Shown: one piece after another, positions 1 through 8,570 of the stretch
Numbering within the stretch: position 1 is the stretch's first letter
Layout of the letters: every line of letters begins with the position of its first letter
Assembly: GCA_963792485.1 (NCBI GenBank)
Contig: CAWBWL010000001.1
Span: 1 to 64,000 of the forward strand
Length of the DNA: 64,000 nt
DNA from: JANOYJ01 sp963792485
GTDB lineage: Bacteria; Pseudomonadota; Alphaproteobacteria; Rhizobiales; Rhizobiaceae
Direction: 5' to 3'
Position numbers and translations under genes: made by a program
Notes under the pieces: model-generated
What the model was told of the DNA's origin: nothing
What the model saw: only the letters and a program-made list of their open reading frames with translations
Database searches by the model: none

Positions 1-119
1 GCTGTGGCGTGGGATTTCCGCGCCATAAGCTTTTTATCAACCCGGTCATCGACTGACTAAAAAGACGGCCGCAGGCCTTGTGCCTGAAGAGCCGACCGAA
101 CAAACCGAAAGGGAAAAAA

Positions 120-767
120 ATGTTCGCAGTCATCAAAACCGGCGGCAAGCAATACCGCGTCGCCGCCAACGACCTGCTAAAGGTCGAGAAAGTCACCGGC
201 AATGCCGGCGATATTGTTCATTTCAACGAAGTGCTGATGGTCGGCGAAGGCGAAGGCGCAGCTGTTGGCGCGCCAACGGTTGCCGGCGCTCTGGTCACGG
301 CGGAAGTTGTGGAACAGGGCCGCGCCGCGAAGGTCATCGCCTTCAAAAAGCGCCGCCGCCAGAATTCCAAGCGCACCCGCGGCCATCGCCAGCATCTGAC
401 GACCATCCGCATTGCGGAAATTCTGACGGGCGGGGCCAAGCCGTCGAAGACCGCGGCTGACAAGCCGGTCAAGGTGGCGAAAGCCGCGCCTGCATTGGCG
501 GCGGCCGCAGCAGCTCCAAGCGTGGTTGATGACGTCGAAATCATCGGCGGCGTCGGCCCGGCTTTGAAGAAGAAGCTTGCTGGCGCAGGCATCACCACAC
601 TGACCCAGATTGCAGCCATGTCCGCCGCCGAGATGGCCAAGGTTGACGAAGACTTGAAGCTTGGCGGGCGCACAGAGCGCGAAGAGTGGATTGAGCAGGC
701 CAAGGAATTGCTTGCAGGCAAGCCGCCGCGCGCTAAAGTCGATCAACAGGCCCAGTCGGGCGAATAA
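120..767 (+). CDS. rplU: 50S ribosomal protein L21 with C-terminal extension
   Basis: Large-subunit ribosomal protein L21, which binds 23S rRNA. The first ~103 residues are a standard L21 ([14 protein letters not shown] start, basic [17 protein letters not shown] tail). Family members are usually about 100 residues, but this one has 215. After an Ala/Lys-rich linker (~115-140), residues ~143-205 form a separate acidic module ([20 protein letters not shown]) that looks like a helix-hairpin-helix DNA/RNA-binding fold; such tails are known in L21 of some alphaproteobacteria. The start at 120 was chosen because it begins the L21 domain directly and follows a GAAAGGG ribosome-binding site; a longer in-frame start at 78 adds unconserved residues. 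rpmA follows 21 bp downstream, the usual pairing. Confidence 0.97.
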   Translation: MFAVIKTGGKQYRVAANDLLKVEKVTGNAGDIVHFNEVLMVGEGEGAAVGAPTVAGALVTAEVVEQGRAAKVIAFKKRRRQNSKRTRGHRQHLTTIRIAEILTGGAKPSKTAADKPVKVAKAAPALAAAAAAPSVVDDVEIIGGVGPALKKKLAGAGITTLTQIAAMSAAEMAKVDEDLKLGGRTEREEWIEQAKELLAGKPPRAKVDQQAQSGE

Positions 768-788
768 CGGCAGTTTAGGAGAAAACCC

Positions 789-1058
789 ATGGCACACAAA
801 AAAGCTGGCGGTTCATCGCGCAACGGCCGTGATTCACAGTCGCAGCGTCTTGGCCTGAAGAAGTCGGGCGGCCAGTCGGTCGTGTCCGGCAACATTATTA
901 TTCGTCAACGCGGTACCCAGTGGCATCCGGGCACCGGCGTTGGCATTGGCAAAGACCATACCATTTTCGCAACCACCGCCGGCATCGTGTCGTTCGCCTC
1001 CAAAGCGAACAACCGCACCTATGTTTCGGTGATGCCGAAAGCGGAAGCCGCAGAATGA
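789..1058 (+). CDS. rpmA: 50S ribosomal protein L27
   Basis: Ribosomal protein L27 (89 aa, full family length), whose N-terminal arm reaches the peptidyl-transferase centre. It starts [20 protein letters not shown], with the typical GGQSV and IIRQRGT segments. A TTTAGGAGAAAA ribosome-binding site precedes the ATG. It is cotranscribed with rplU and followed by a strong hairpin at 1122-1157. Confidence 0.98.
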   Translation: MAHKKAGGSSRNGRDSQSQRLGLKKSGGQSVVSGNIIIRQRGTQWHPGTGVGIGKDHTIFATTAGIVSFASKANNRTYVSVMPKAEAAE

Positions 1059-1121
1059 GCCGGTAAGTTTTTCAAACACCGGCGTCCCATTGGACCCGGT
1101 GTCTGGAAACTCCAGAGATCA

Positions 1122-1157
1122 AAAAAGGGAAAGATGGGCCGCCATCTTTCCCTTTTT
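1122..1157. terminator. Strong hairpin terminator after rpmA
   Basis: A perfect 16-bp stem (left arm 1122-1137, right arm 1142-1157) closes a 4-base loop. The left arm starts with A5 and the right arm ends with T5, so it reads as an intrinsic terminator in both directions. It lies between the ribosomal genes and the first GNAT gene, ending 17 bases before that gene's ATG, so it probably separates or attenuates the two units. Confidence 0.85.
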
Positions 1158-1174
1158 CGCGTCTGGAGGACAAA

Positions 1175-1783
1175 ATGGACATTCTGGTCACCAAGCGGCT
1201 GACGCTCCGGCCCCCGCTCGAAGTCGATATCGACGACATCGCGGAATTCATCGGCAACCGAAATGTCTCGCGCATGCTCGCTCGCGTGCCGTACCCGTAT
1301 TTTCCGAAAGACGCGCAGGAGTGGATCGAACACACCGCGCGGAACATCGAGGCGGGCCAGGATATGGCCTTCACCATCCACCGCGAGAGGCTGATCGGAG
1401 CCGTGACGCTTGAGGGTCTCGATGGGGTGCCGGAACTCGGCTATTGGCTCGCCGAGCCTGTCTGGGGCCATGGCTATGCGACCGAGGCGGCGGCGGCACT
1501 GCTCGCCCATGCCTTCAACACACGGCAGATCGACAAGGTCAGATCCGCTGCTTTCAAGGAGAATGCGGCCTCGCTCAAAGTACAGATGAAGCTTGGCTTC
1601 AAGCTCGTGGGTTCCGGCATGAACTATTCGCTGGCGCGCGGCGAGCCGGTCGAGGATTTCCGCACCGAGTTGACCCGCCGCGACTTCGCCAGCGCCGGGC
1701 ACAAAGTCGGTCAGGCAATCCCGGTCACCTGGGACGCCGCCCTGATCGCCGGCGCCGCCAAGCGCGCCTGCCTGTGCCTGTGA
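1175..1783 (+). CDS. GNAT family N-acetyltransferase (RimJ/RimL type)
   Basis: A 202-aa acetyltransferase of the GNAT superfamily that uses acetyl-CoA. It starts with the RimJ/RimL-like TKRLTLRPPLEVDIDDIAEFI and has the acetyl-CoA binding region around LAEPVWGHGYATEAAAALLAHAF, then the typical AAFKENAASLKVQMKLGFK. The substrate (ribosomal protein, drug or metabolite) cannot be read from sequence. TCTGGAGGACAAA gives a good ribosome-binding site. Paired GNAT genes after rpmA are normal in Hyphomicrobiales, so this is core rather than island DNA. Confidence 0.9.
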   Translation: MDILVTKRLTLRPPLEVDIDDIAEFIGNRNVSRMLARVPYPYFPKDAQEWIEHTARNIEAGQDMAFTIHRERLIGAVTLEGLDGVPELGYWLAEPVWGHGYATEAAAALLAHAFNTRQIDKVRSAAFKENAASLKVQMKLGFKLVGSGMNYSLARGEPVEDFRTELTRRDFASAGHKVGQAIPVTWDAALIAGAAKRACLCL

Positions 1784-1795
1784 GGGAAGGATGAG

Positions 1796-2386
1796 ATGAT
1801 TGCCGAAAGCGAAGACTCCCGTCATTGGGAACCGGGCCGGGCGCATTGCCCGGTCCTGACAACGGAGCGCCTCACTTTGCGCGCGCCCGTTGCGAAAGAT
1901 GCAGGCGACATCACGCGGCTCGCCAATAATCCGAAGGTGGCGTCCATGATGACCGCCATGCCGCACCCCTATGCACTCGAGGATGCGCATCAGTTCATCC
2001 GCCGTGTGGCAGAGCCGGACCGGCAGGGCTGCACTTATGCGCTGACCGAGCAGAGGACAGCCGCATTTCTCGGCTGCGCCGGTCTGTCAATCGATGGCGA
2101 GGGCCGTATGCAGCTGGGCTTCTGGCTGGGCGAGCCGCATTGGGGCAAGGGCTTTGCCACCGAGGCCGCGCATGCGCTCACAGACTTCGCCTTCGAGCGG
2201 CTCAAGATCGAGCGCCTCTTCACCCGCTGCCGCCTCACCAACACCGCTTCCCGCCGAGTCATCGAAAAATGCGGCTTCCAGTTCACCGGCATCGGCATGC
2301 TGAACTCACTGGCGGCGGGGCAGTTTTCAGCGGAGCATTTCACCCTGGAGAGAAGAGTATGGGCGGGGTTGAAGAGCTGGCGGTGA
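1796..2386 (+). CDS. GNAT family N-acetyltransferase (RimJ/RimL type)
   Basis: A second 196-aa GNAT acetyltransferase, paralogous to the previous gene and 12 bp downstream of it. Visible features are the N-terminal VLTTERLTLRAPV, the CoA-binding GEPHWGKGFATEAAHAL and the C-terminal NTASRRVIEKCGFQFTG. The ATG at 1796 was chosen because GAAGG lies a suitable distance upstream; another ATG at 1791 is in a different frame. This is the last gene of the left core block: in related genomes obgE normally comes next, but here it is 56 kb away. Confidence 0.9.
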   Translation: MIAESEDSRHWEPGRAHCPVLTTERLTLRAPVAKDAGDITRLANNPKVASMMTAMPHPYALEDAHQFIRRVAEPDRQGCTYALTEQRTAAFLGCAGLSIDGEGRMQLGFWLGEPHWGKGFATEAAHALTDFAFERLKIERLFTRCRLTNTASRRVIEKCGFQFTGIGMLNSLAAGQFSAEHFTLERRVWAGLKSWR

Positions 2387-2485
2387 TGGGATATTCGGCG
2401 CTAAAGCCCGATAGATATGTTGTGTATGAACAAATTCAACATTTTTTTGTTGAAAATGTCTTTTCAATGGAGCATTTATGTAGGT

Positions 2486-3706
2486 ATGTTGTACCGTCTA
2501 GAGATCGAAAACTTCTATTCAATAAGAGATTTGCAAATCCTTGATCTGCGAATTCCTAGAGGCGTGGCGGAGTACCCCGAACGGTTTGCCCCGGTTTTTG
2601 ATGGAGTGATTGAACGTGTTCCAAAAGTGGTCGCCATATTTGGCGCTAACGGATCGGGCAAATCCACGGTCCTGAAGGCCTTGGCGTTCATTTCCTGGTT
2701 TCTCAAGCATAGTTTCCAAAACACAAGTAGTTTGCCGTGTGAGCGATTTAATGACGAGGCCTCAGCTAACGCCCCCATTCGTCTTGCCGTCGAACTTGGC
2801 GGTTCAATGGACTTAATTTCAAGCGCAGAGAGTTCCACGAAATTTAAAGAGAAGTTTGCAACCTATCGTTATGAGCTTGAGCTACATCCAGTCGAAGGAG
2901 CGATTAATACGGTCGGACGGGAAGCACTGCTTCAGAGGCCAAATGGTCAGGGCAGATGGATCCGTGTTTTCGAGCGGCAAGGCGAAAACACGATCTTGGG
3001 GTCAAAGGCATTTCCGCTCACGGGGTTCAGCAAAGTAATCGATAAAGTGCGCCGAAATGCAAGCGTAGTGGCTACTCTTGCGCTTTTTGAACACCAGCCG
3101 GCCATGGCACTTCTGCGATCAGCAGAAGCCGTGTTAGGCAATATTTTGATTGATCGCACCGACCCAACAGATATCGATGCCATCCAATTTCTCGCTGTGA
3201 ACCCCTCGATATTAGAGGCTCTCAACCGAGAGCTAAAGAGAATCGACGTCGGCGTCGAGCAAATGGAGATAGTTGCAACTGCGACGGGACCTGCCGCGCT
3301 TTTCAAGCACGAAGGACTTCACTTTGAAATGCCATGGTCTTTAGAAAGTCAAGGTACGCGTTCGTTTATCCGGCTGTTTCCGTTTCTTTTGCTTGCCCTT
3401 CAACGCGGCGGAATTGCTGTGATGGATGAGCTAGATCAATCTATTCATCCATTAATACTGCCGGAAATTACGCGCTGGTTCTATGATCCGATCCGCAATC
3501 CGCACAACGCCCAACTTTGGATGTCTTGCCACTCAGCCACTCTGCTTGATGATCTAGCAAAAGAAGAAGTCGTCTTTTGTGAGAAGGATCACCGTGGAAG
3601 GTCCCGCGTGTTTTCCCTGATGGATGTGCAGGCTGTTCGCCGAGTGGACAACCTATACAAGAAGTATTTGGGTGGGACTTATGGCGCAGTCCCGCAAATA
3701 GGATGA
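2486..3706 (+). CDS. AAA family ATPase (AAA_15/RloA-like), putative phage-defence protein
   Basis: A 406-aa ABC/SMC-like ATPase. It begins MLYRLEIENFYSIRD, the signature start of OLD/RloA/AbiLi-type ATPases. The Walker A GANGSGKS is at ~53-60, a degenerate signature ESQGTRS leads into Walker B GGIAVMDELDQSIHP, and a switch His follows in MSCHSATLLDD. A longer in-frame start at 2417 is possible but adds an unconserved AT-rich leader. The next gene, an RloB-like protein, overlaps by ATGA, so the two are one translational unit as in RloAB and AbiL systems. Base composition is clearly lower in GC than the flanking genes, a sign of transfer. The defence role is inferred. Confidence 0.85.
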   Translation: MLYRLEIENFYSIRDLQILDLRIPRGVAEYPERFAPVFDGVIERVPKVVAIFGANGSGKSTVLKALAFISWFLKHSFQNTSSLPCERFNDEASANAPIRLAVELGGSMDLISSAESSTKFKEKFATYRYELELHPVEGAINTVGREALLQRPNGQGRWIRVFERQGENTILGSKAFPLTGFSKVIDKVRRNASVVATLALFEHQPAMALLRSAEAVLGNILIDRTDPTDIDAIQFLAVNPSILEALNRELKRIDVGVEQMEIVATATGPAALFKHEGLHFEMPWSLESQGTRSFIRLFPFLLLALQRGGIAVMDELDQSIHPLILPEITRWFYDPIRNPHNAQLWMSCHSATLLDDLAKEEVVFCEKDHRGRSRVFSLMDVQAVRRVDNLYKKYLGGTYGAVPQIG

Positions 3707-4266
3707 GCCGGCGACGATCAATAATTCAACCTCGCACTCCAGTTTTTCTCGGGTGCGAGGGAGAATCTGAACAGTCTTATGGCCAATTTTTGAATGACAT
3801 CATTAACGAGAGGAGGCTTCCCTATCACATCGAGGTTGTCAACCTTAGTCCAGGCGCAGGTGATCCGCGGAGTCGCCTGATGAGAGCGCAGAAGGAAATC
3901 CAGAAGCATGCGAGAAATCGGGTAAAATTTCGATACGCGGCGCTGTTGATGGATTCTGACCAAATTGACGGAATATCCGGAATGCGCGAGCTGCTAAGTG
4001 CAGAAGCCGCAATTTGCGAGATTGGGATAATTTGGCAAACGCCATGTCACGAGGCATTTCTGCTCAATCATTTCGATGGTTTTATGAGTAGTGCTCCGCC
4101 TACAAGCGTTCTGGCCGAACGCGAACTACGCCAAGTTTGGCCCGAATATTCCAAGCCCATGACCAGACAGCAGCTTCGTCGCAGGATTACATTTACCAAC
4201 GCGCTTCGGTTATCCGCTAGCCACCCAACATTCGCTGCACTACTGCAAAATATCGGTCTTCTATGA
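3703..4266 (+). CDS. RloB-like protein, putative defence effector
   Basis: A 187-aa protein resembling the RloB family, with a TOPRIM-like core. The acidic CEGESEQSY lies near the N-terminus (~20-28), a DxD-type motif is in LLMDSDQ (~84-90), and PCHEAFLLNHF (~112-122) matches the P-x-E-x-LLxHF signature of RloB. TOPRIM-like partners of AAA_15 ATPases are nucleases in several anti-phage systems; nuclease activity here is inferred. The start overlaps the ATPase stop by four bases. Low GC like its partner. Confidence 0.75.
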   Translation: MSRRRSIIQPRTPVFLGCEGESEQSYGQFLNDIINERRLPYHIEVVNLSPGAGDPRSRLMRAQKEIQKHARNRVKFRYAALLMDSDQIDGISGMRELLSAEAAICEIGIIWQTPCHEAFLLNHFDGFMSSAPPTSVLAERELRQVWPEYSKPMTRQQLRRRITFTNALRLSASHPTFAALLQNIGLL

Positions 4267-4322
4267 ATGAATTTCGAGGTCACTTAGCTCCATAAGTCTC
4301 GGCAAGATGCAGAACCAATTAC

Positions 4323-4610
4323 ATGCCCGAAAAACTCACCTCCTATGACCCGGCCGCCGCTTTGGTTGATGACAAGGAAATCGCGTTCTTCATGGCGGAC
4401 GCGCTCGAGACGGGCAATGCGGCTTTTATCGCCAAGGCACTTGGTATCGTCGCCCGCGCCAAGGGAATGACGCAGATTGCCAGTGAAACCGGCCTCTCCC
4501 GCGAGCAACTTTACCGTTCCTTCAGCGAAAACGGCAATCCCACCCTCAAGACAATTCTCGCCGTGATGAAGGCGTTGAATATTGAACTGACGGCAAAGAC
4601 GGCGGGTTGA
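4323..4610 (+). CDS. HigA-type addiction module antidote, orphan
   Basis: A 95-aa protein of the 'probable addiction module antidote' family, with a Cro/C1-type helix-turn-helix. LTSYDPAAALVDDKEIAFFMADALETG is the family's typical N-terminus and MTQIASETGLSREQLYRSFSENGNPTLKTI is the HTH. Members usually sit directly downstream of a RelE/HigB-like toxin. Here only 56 bp and then the RloB-like gene lie upstream, so the toxin is missing. The gene may be a relic, a stand-alone regulator, or part of the defence cluster. Confidence 0.8.
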   Translation: MPEKLTSYDPAAALVDDKEIAFFMADALETGNAAFIAKALGIVARAKGMTQIASETGLSREQLYRSFSENGNPTLKTILAVMKALNIELTAKTAG

Positions 4611-4657
4611 TCTCGATCCGCCTTTGCCAAAGTGCCTCGCTAGGCGCACTATGCAGC

Positions 4658-5321
4658 ATGTCCGGTATTCAAATCATCCCGCTCCTTATGGGCGTGTTCG
4701 CGGCAGTATTCGTCCTCACCTCCCCAGCCGCCTCCCAATCACTTGCGCCCACCCCAACCCTGCCGCCCTGCCTCATCCGCCTCGCAGCCATCGGCATCAA
4801 GGCCGAGCAACCGACTGCTCCGCCAGCGTCGCCTCTCCCCGCCTGCGTCATCGATGACCCGGTCGCGCTCATCTCCGCCGCCCCCCGCGCCGGAGACTCC
4901 ATCATTTTCTCCGACCGCCCGCTCCTCTCATGCGCCATGGCAGGGAAGCTGGGGCGGTTCTCCGTGGAGGTCGCCTCGCCCATGGCGCTCAGCGCATTCG
5001 GCAAACCGATTGCCTCCCTCTCCACCGGCCCCGGCTATGAATGCCGCCCGCGCAATCGGCGGGCGGGGGCGAAGGTTTCGAGTTCACGGGCAGGGCAATG
5101 CGGTGGATATCGCCGTGATGGAGATGGCCGACGGTCGCACAATTTCCGTTGAGAAGCCGGACGGCGCGGCAACAGTCAAATTTCTGGCAAGTCTGCGCGT
5201 TGCCGCCTGTGCCGCGTTCAACACGGTCCTGGGGCCGGGCGCCGACGCGTCCCACGCTAGTCACATCCACATCGATATCGAGCCGCGCGGCAAAAAAGGC
5301 GACTCGAAATTCTGCCAATAG
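4658..5321 (+). pseudogene. Extensin-like family protein, frameshifted
   Basis: An exported extensin-like (COG3921-type) protein split by one frameshift. Frame 1 (from 4658) gives a signal peptide (IIPLLMGVFAAVFVL, cleavage near ASQS), then the family core up to GPGYECRPRN. The conserved continuation GNAVDIAVMEMADGRTISV through SHASHIHIDIEPRGK to the stop at 5321 lies in another frame. Removing one base around 5081-5085 restores KVSSHGQGNAVDI. The His and Asp residues of the metallopeptidase-like core are otherwise present. The gene is either truly disrupted or affected by a one-base sequence error; the latter is favoured because both halves are well conserved. Confidence 0.75.
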
Positions 5322-5393
5322 ACCTGAGGCAAATCCGCTGTGCGGGAAACGCCGTAGAGTGGATATACCCAAACATCGAGAAAGCTCCCGCCC

Positions 5394-5897
5394 ATGCTCC
5401 GCCTCACTCTCGCCTCTCTCCTCGCCGCCGCTGCGCCTTCGCTTTCGCAGGCGTCACAGGCGGAGGCGTTCACGCTGGAAAGCTATTTCCAAGGCGTCAC
5501 CCGCGCGACCGGCTCGTTCTCTGCCATTAACGGCGTCAAACGCACCTTCACGGTCCGCCTGTCCGGGAATTTCAACGGCCATCTGCTGACGCTGGCGGAG
5601 GATTTCGTCTATGGCGATGGCGAGAAGGACCGCAAGACCTGGAAATTCACCAAAAAGGCCCCCGGACTCTACACCGGCACGCGCGAAGACGTGATCGGCT
5701 CCACAACTGTGCGCATCTCCGGTAACACCGCCAAATTCACTTATCTCGTTGATCTCGACACCGGCCCCGGCCAGAACATCGTCCGCTTCTACGACACAAT
5801 GGTGCTCTCAGGAGACGGCAAGACGATCAAGAACCGGGCGCTCGTGACCAAATATGGCGTGCCGGTGGCACGGGTGAAGGTGGACTTTACGCGCTAG
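5394..5897 (+). CDS. DUF3833 family exported protein
   Basis: A 167-aa protein with a signal peptide (residues 1-~23, LRLTLASLLAAAAPSLSQASQA) followed by a DUF3833-like beta-rich domain: FTVRLSGNF, LAEDFVYGDGEKDRKTW, DVIGSTTVRISGNTAKFTYLVDL. The function of the family is unknown. A C-terminal fragment of a close paralogue, about 74% identical over 54 residues, lies 50.5 kb away at 56450-56622. This intact copy converges on the minus-strand kinase operon, with 13 bp between stop codons. Confidence 0.75.
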   Translation: MLRLTLASLLAAAAPSLSQASQAEAFTLESYFQGVTRATGSFSAINGVKRTFTVRLSGNFNGHLLTLAEDFVYGDGEKDRKTWKFTKKAPGLYTGTREDVIGSTTVRISGNTAKFTYLVDLDTGPGQNIVRFYDTMVLSGDGKTIKNRALVTKYGVPVARVKVDFTR

Positions 5898-5910
5898 CCG
5901 GAAATCCGGG

Positions 5911-7275
5911 TCACGCGCAAGATAGAGTCTCCAATAAGGGCGCTGGCGGCACCCGCAAAACAGCGTCCAGCAGCGCGCTGGTTGTTGCCGGCATCGCAGC
6001 GCCAGCGATGCTCTTTTCCCCAATCTTGAGCGCGAAGCGGCAGAGTTTGGCTGAGTGCGGACTTATGTTCTGTGCAAAATGGCCTGCAAGCTGCAGAGCG
6101 GCGCAGGTCTTCAGCCAGGCAAAGCGGGATGCTGCCTCCGACCCGTAATCCGTAAGTGCGGCTCTGCGCGCTGCCCTGCGCACGGCAGACGCTGCGCGCA
6201 GTCCTACGAGCCCGGCGCGCGCCGCCACCGAGGCTCTGAGGTGCAGCATGGCAAGGTCAAAAAGCGGATCGGCGAGTGCAAAGCTGTCGAGGTCCAGGAA
6301 GGTAACCTTCTCCCGGGAAAACACCATATGCTCGAGCTTGAAGTCACAATGCGCCGGCTGCTCGGCAAGGCGCACGTCGAACCCAGTGAGCGCGTCCGCG
6401 AGCGCCAGCGCGCGGCTCGCTGACCCCGGCTCGATCTGTCCAATGCGCTGCGCCGTCGATTGCGCACGATTGAGCAGATGAGTGCGGTCCTTGCGCAAGC
6501 GCGGGACAAATCCGCATTCATGCAACTCCTTCAGCGCGCGCAGCGCCGTTCCGGTTATGGCGCGCGCTTCGTAAGGCGAGGCGTCGGCCAGGCGTTGGCC
6601 AAGTGTGTCCCCCAGCGCCTCCTCCATTGCCAATGCGTTGATCTCCTCACAGAATCCAATTGGCCGGGGAACCGAAAAGGACTTTCCAGCGCTTGCAGCA
6701 TGCATGTCTTCGAGCAGTCCAAATTCAGTCCGCGCATCGCAATCTTTCTGAATTTTTACGAAGGCCCCAGGCCTGCCGGCATCGCCCCACCTAAACGTTG
6801 CACCAACGCCGGGGCGAAAACGCGCCAGTTCCGGCGCGCTGGAGGGAGCAGCTACACCCTTCAGAAGCAGCGCCCCAAAGCGCTGCGGGTCGGAAACGAA
6901 CTTCGAAATTTCCGGCACAAAAGGGTCGGATGGGAAAAAGTAGATCAGGGCCCCTGACCCTGGCTCATAGACCGGCGCACCCGGCGCCTGGCCCGCCGCA
7001 GCCTTGCGGCCGCGCCGCGCTGCCTTCTCCGCCGAATGGAGCCAGATGGAGGCGGGCAGCATCTTCCCATCCGGGCAATTGAAGTCAAACTCGGCATGAA
7101 TGACGGCGCGCTCGCCCTTGCGGTGCCGGATGCGCACAATCCGCATGGAGGCGGGTGGTCCGAAACTGCGGGCAGCGTCCGTCAGGGCGCGGGCTAAGGC
7201 AGGAAGGAAGAGCTTCGGGGCAGAGACGACTTTGAGACCGGGCAGGGCGTCATCCGAAACATCTGCAAGACTCAT
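5911..7275 (-). CDS. Aminoglycoside phosphotransferase-fold kinase
   Basis: A 454-aa APH/choline-kinase-fold phosphotransferase and the last gene of the glycan operon. The Brenner-type catalytic loop is HCDFKLEHMV, with the metal-binding Asp in FLDLDSFALADPLFDLAML. The N-terminal ~140 residues are a variable lobe. Family members phosphorylate small hydroxylated substrates or sugars. Given its place among glycosyltransferases and an exporter, a sugar, glycolipid head group or polyol is a likelier substrate than an antibiotic (inference). The start overlaps the upstream kinase stop by ATGA. Confidence 0.8.
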   Translation of the reverse strand: MSLADVSDDALPGLKVVSAPKLFLPALARALTDAARSFGPPASMRIVRIRHRKGERAVIHAEFDFNCPDGKMLPASIWLHSAEKAARRGRKAAAGQAPGAPVYEPGSGALIYFFPSDPFVPEISKFVSDPQRFGALLLKGVAAPSSAPELARFRPGVGATFRWGDAGRPGAFVKIQKDCDARTEFGLLEDMHAASAGKSFSVPRPIGFCEEINALAMEEALGDTLGQRLADASPYEARAITGTALRALKELHECGFVPRLRKDRTHLLNRAQSTAQRIGQIEPGSASRALALADALTGFDVRLAEQPAHCDFKLEHMVFSREKVTFLDLDSFALADPLFDLAMLHLRASVAARAGLVGLRAASAVRRAARRAALTDYGSEAASRFAWLKTCAALQLAGHFAQNISPHSAKLCRFALKIGEKSIAGAAMPATTSALLDAVLRVPPAPLLETLSCA

Positions 7276-8570
7276 TGCCCAGCCTCCAAGATAAGTCTTT
7301 CGACGACATCTTTGGGTTCACTCGAAAAGGCGTGGATCGCTGCAAGGCGCAGCAACGCCGCGCGCTTCCATGCTGCATTTCGTGCCGCTTCTCCGGCATG
7401 GCCTGTCCCGGCGCAGGCTTGAAATCGTGCCTCGAAGTCCCGCGCAGGTCCGTTGCCCCGTATTTCCGATAGCCGGACATGGGCACAGAAATTGCCGATG
7501 TCGAGCGCCGGATCAGCAAGGCACAGGGTGTCAAAATCCAGGAGGCCGCACCCGCCGGCCCCGAGCAGCAACTGCCCTTCATGAAAATCACGGTGGCAGG
7601 CTGCGAGCGCCATCTTGGGGAGGCTCTCAAGAGACCGCGAAACTCTTTCAAGCGCAATTTGAAAGGGAAGTTCCAAATCGACCCGGTAGCGGCTGATGCG
7701 CGCGTGCCATTGTTCAAGCCCCGCAATCTCATCGCCCGCAGTCCACGGCTCTCCGTCTCGCGCGCCGCGTTCGCGCAGTTCCTTAAGCGCCGTGCCGCAG
7801 AGGCTTGCGTCTTCCACCGCTCTGGGTCCGGCCAGCTCCGGCGGACGCCCGGGCAGAGCTGAGTACACCGCCGCGCCCAGAGGCGTATCGTAAGCCAATG
7901 CCTGGGGCAAACGGATGATGTCAGACGCGCTGAGCCGCTCCGCAAGGCGCTGATGCTGGAAATAGGCAAGGCTTCCGGCCTCGTAACTGGTTGGGCGCAG
8001 ACGGATATAAACCCGATGGTTCCATCCCTGCCAGTTCCAGAATTTTGCGGCCAGCACAGCGCGCTTGCCGGACCGGTGCGCTTTCAGCTCAATGCGCGCC
8101 AAGCTTCCGGTTACCGGCTTGTCGAGAATGCGCGCGAGGAACCCAATGGCGAAAGCCTCATCATGAAGAAGGCGCAGCCCGCCGAGCTTTGGGTCAAGCC
8201 CGGGCGTTCTGATCACGAGGCCGGGGTCCTCCAAGGCAAACAGCGATGCCTCATCGTCCGGATGCAGCTGCGCGCGGCGCGGATCGCAGAGCCGCTTGCG
8301 CTCTGTCTCATAATGGGCGCGCGTATGCGCTCCCGTCACCTCGCCCATAAATGTGTTGTAATCTGACACGCCGCGCAGCCTGTACTGATAATGGATCGTG
8401 ACTGGACGCGATGCGCTGAAATGCGTGCGCGCCACGCGAAGTTCAGCGATCTCGGCCAATGTCTTCTTGGCAAACTCCACACGCATATGACCGGTATCCA
8501 AGGCCCGCTGCAAATCCTGTGGCTCCGGCTCCCGCGCCGCCGCGTGTGCTTTTGGATCAAACTGGTTCAT
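7272..8570 (-). CDS. Aminoglycoside phosphotransferase-fold kinase
   Basis: A second APH-fold kinase, 432 aa. Catalytic loop CHRDFHEGQLLL; metal-binding GLLDFDTLCLADPALDIGNFCAH. The motif order matches its neighbour at 5911-7275 and the smaller kinase at 17440-18177, so the three are paralogues within one system. It overlaps both operon neighbours by four bases. The substrate is unknown; phosphorylation of a saccharide or lipid-linked intermediate is inferred from context. Confidence 0.8.
   Translation of the reverse strand: MNQFDPKAHAAAREPEPQDLQRALDTGHMRVEFAKKTLAEIAELRVARTHFSASRPVTIHYQYRLRGVSDYNTFMGEVTGAHTRAHYETERKRLCDPRRAQLHPDDEASLFALEDPGLVIRTPGLDPKLGGLRLLHDEAFAIGFLARILDKPVTGSLARIELKAHRSGKRAVLAAKFWNWQGWNHRVYIRLRPTSYEAGSLAYFQHQRLAERLSASDIIRLPQALAYDTPLGAAVYSALPGRPPELAGPRAVEDASLCGTALKELRERGARDGEPWTAGDEIAGLEQWHARISRYRVDLELPFQIALERVSRSLESLPKMALAACHRDFHEGQLLLGAGGCGLLDFDTLCLADPALDIGNFCAHVRLSEIRGNGPARDFEARFQACAGTGHAGEAARNAAWKRAALLRLAAIHAFSSEPKDVVERLILEAGQ

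Noticed and set aside
177..797. Long minus-strand open frame across rplU
   Set aside because: It is a shadow of the high-GC coding frame: no family features, no ribosome-binding site, and it fully overlaps a certain ribosomal gene.
1019..1990. 323-aa minus-strand open frame opposite the GNAT genes
   Set aside because: No recognisable motifs, it crosses the rpmA terminator hairpin, and the plus-strand GNAT genes account for the coding signal.
5898..5910. Small CCGGA/TCCGG hairpin between convergent genes
   Set aside because: The five-base arms are too short to support a terminator, although the convergent position would suit one.
5911..8570. Aminoglycoside resistance genes
   Set aside because: The APH fold is clear, but these kinases are translationally coupled to an exporter and glycosyltransferases and show no close resemblance to known resistance enzymes.
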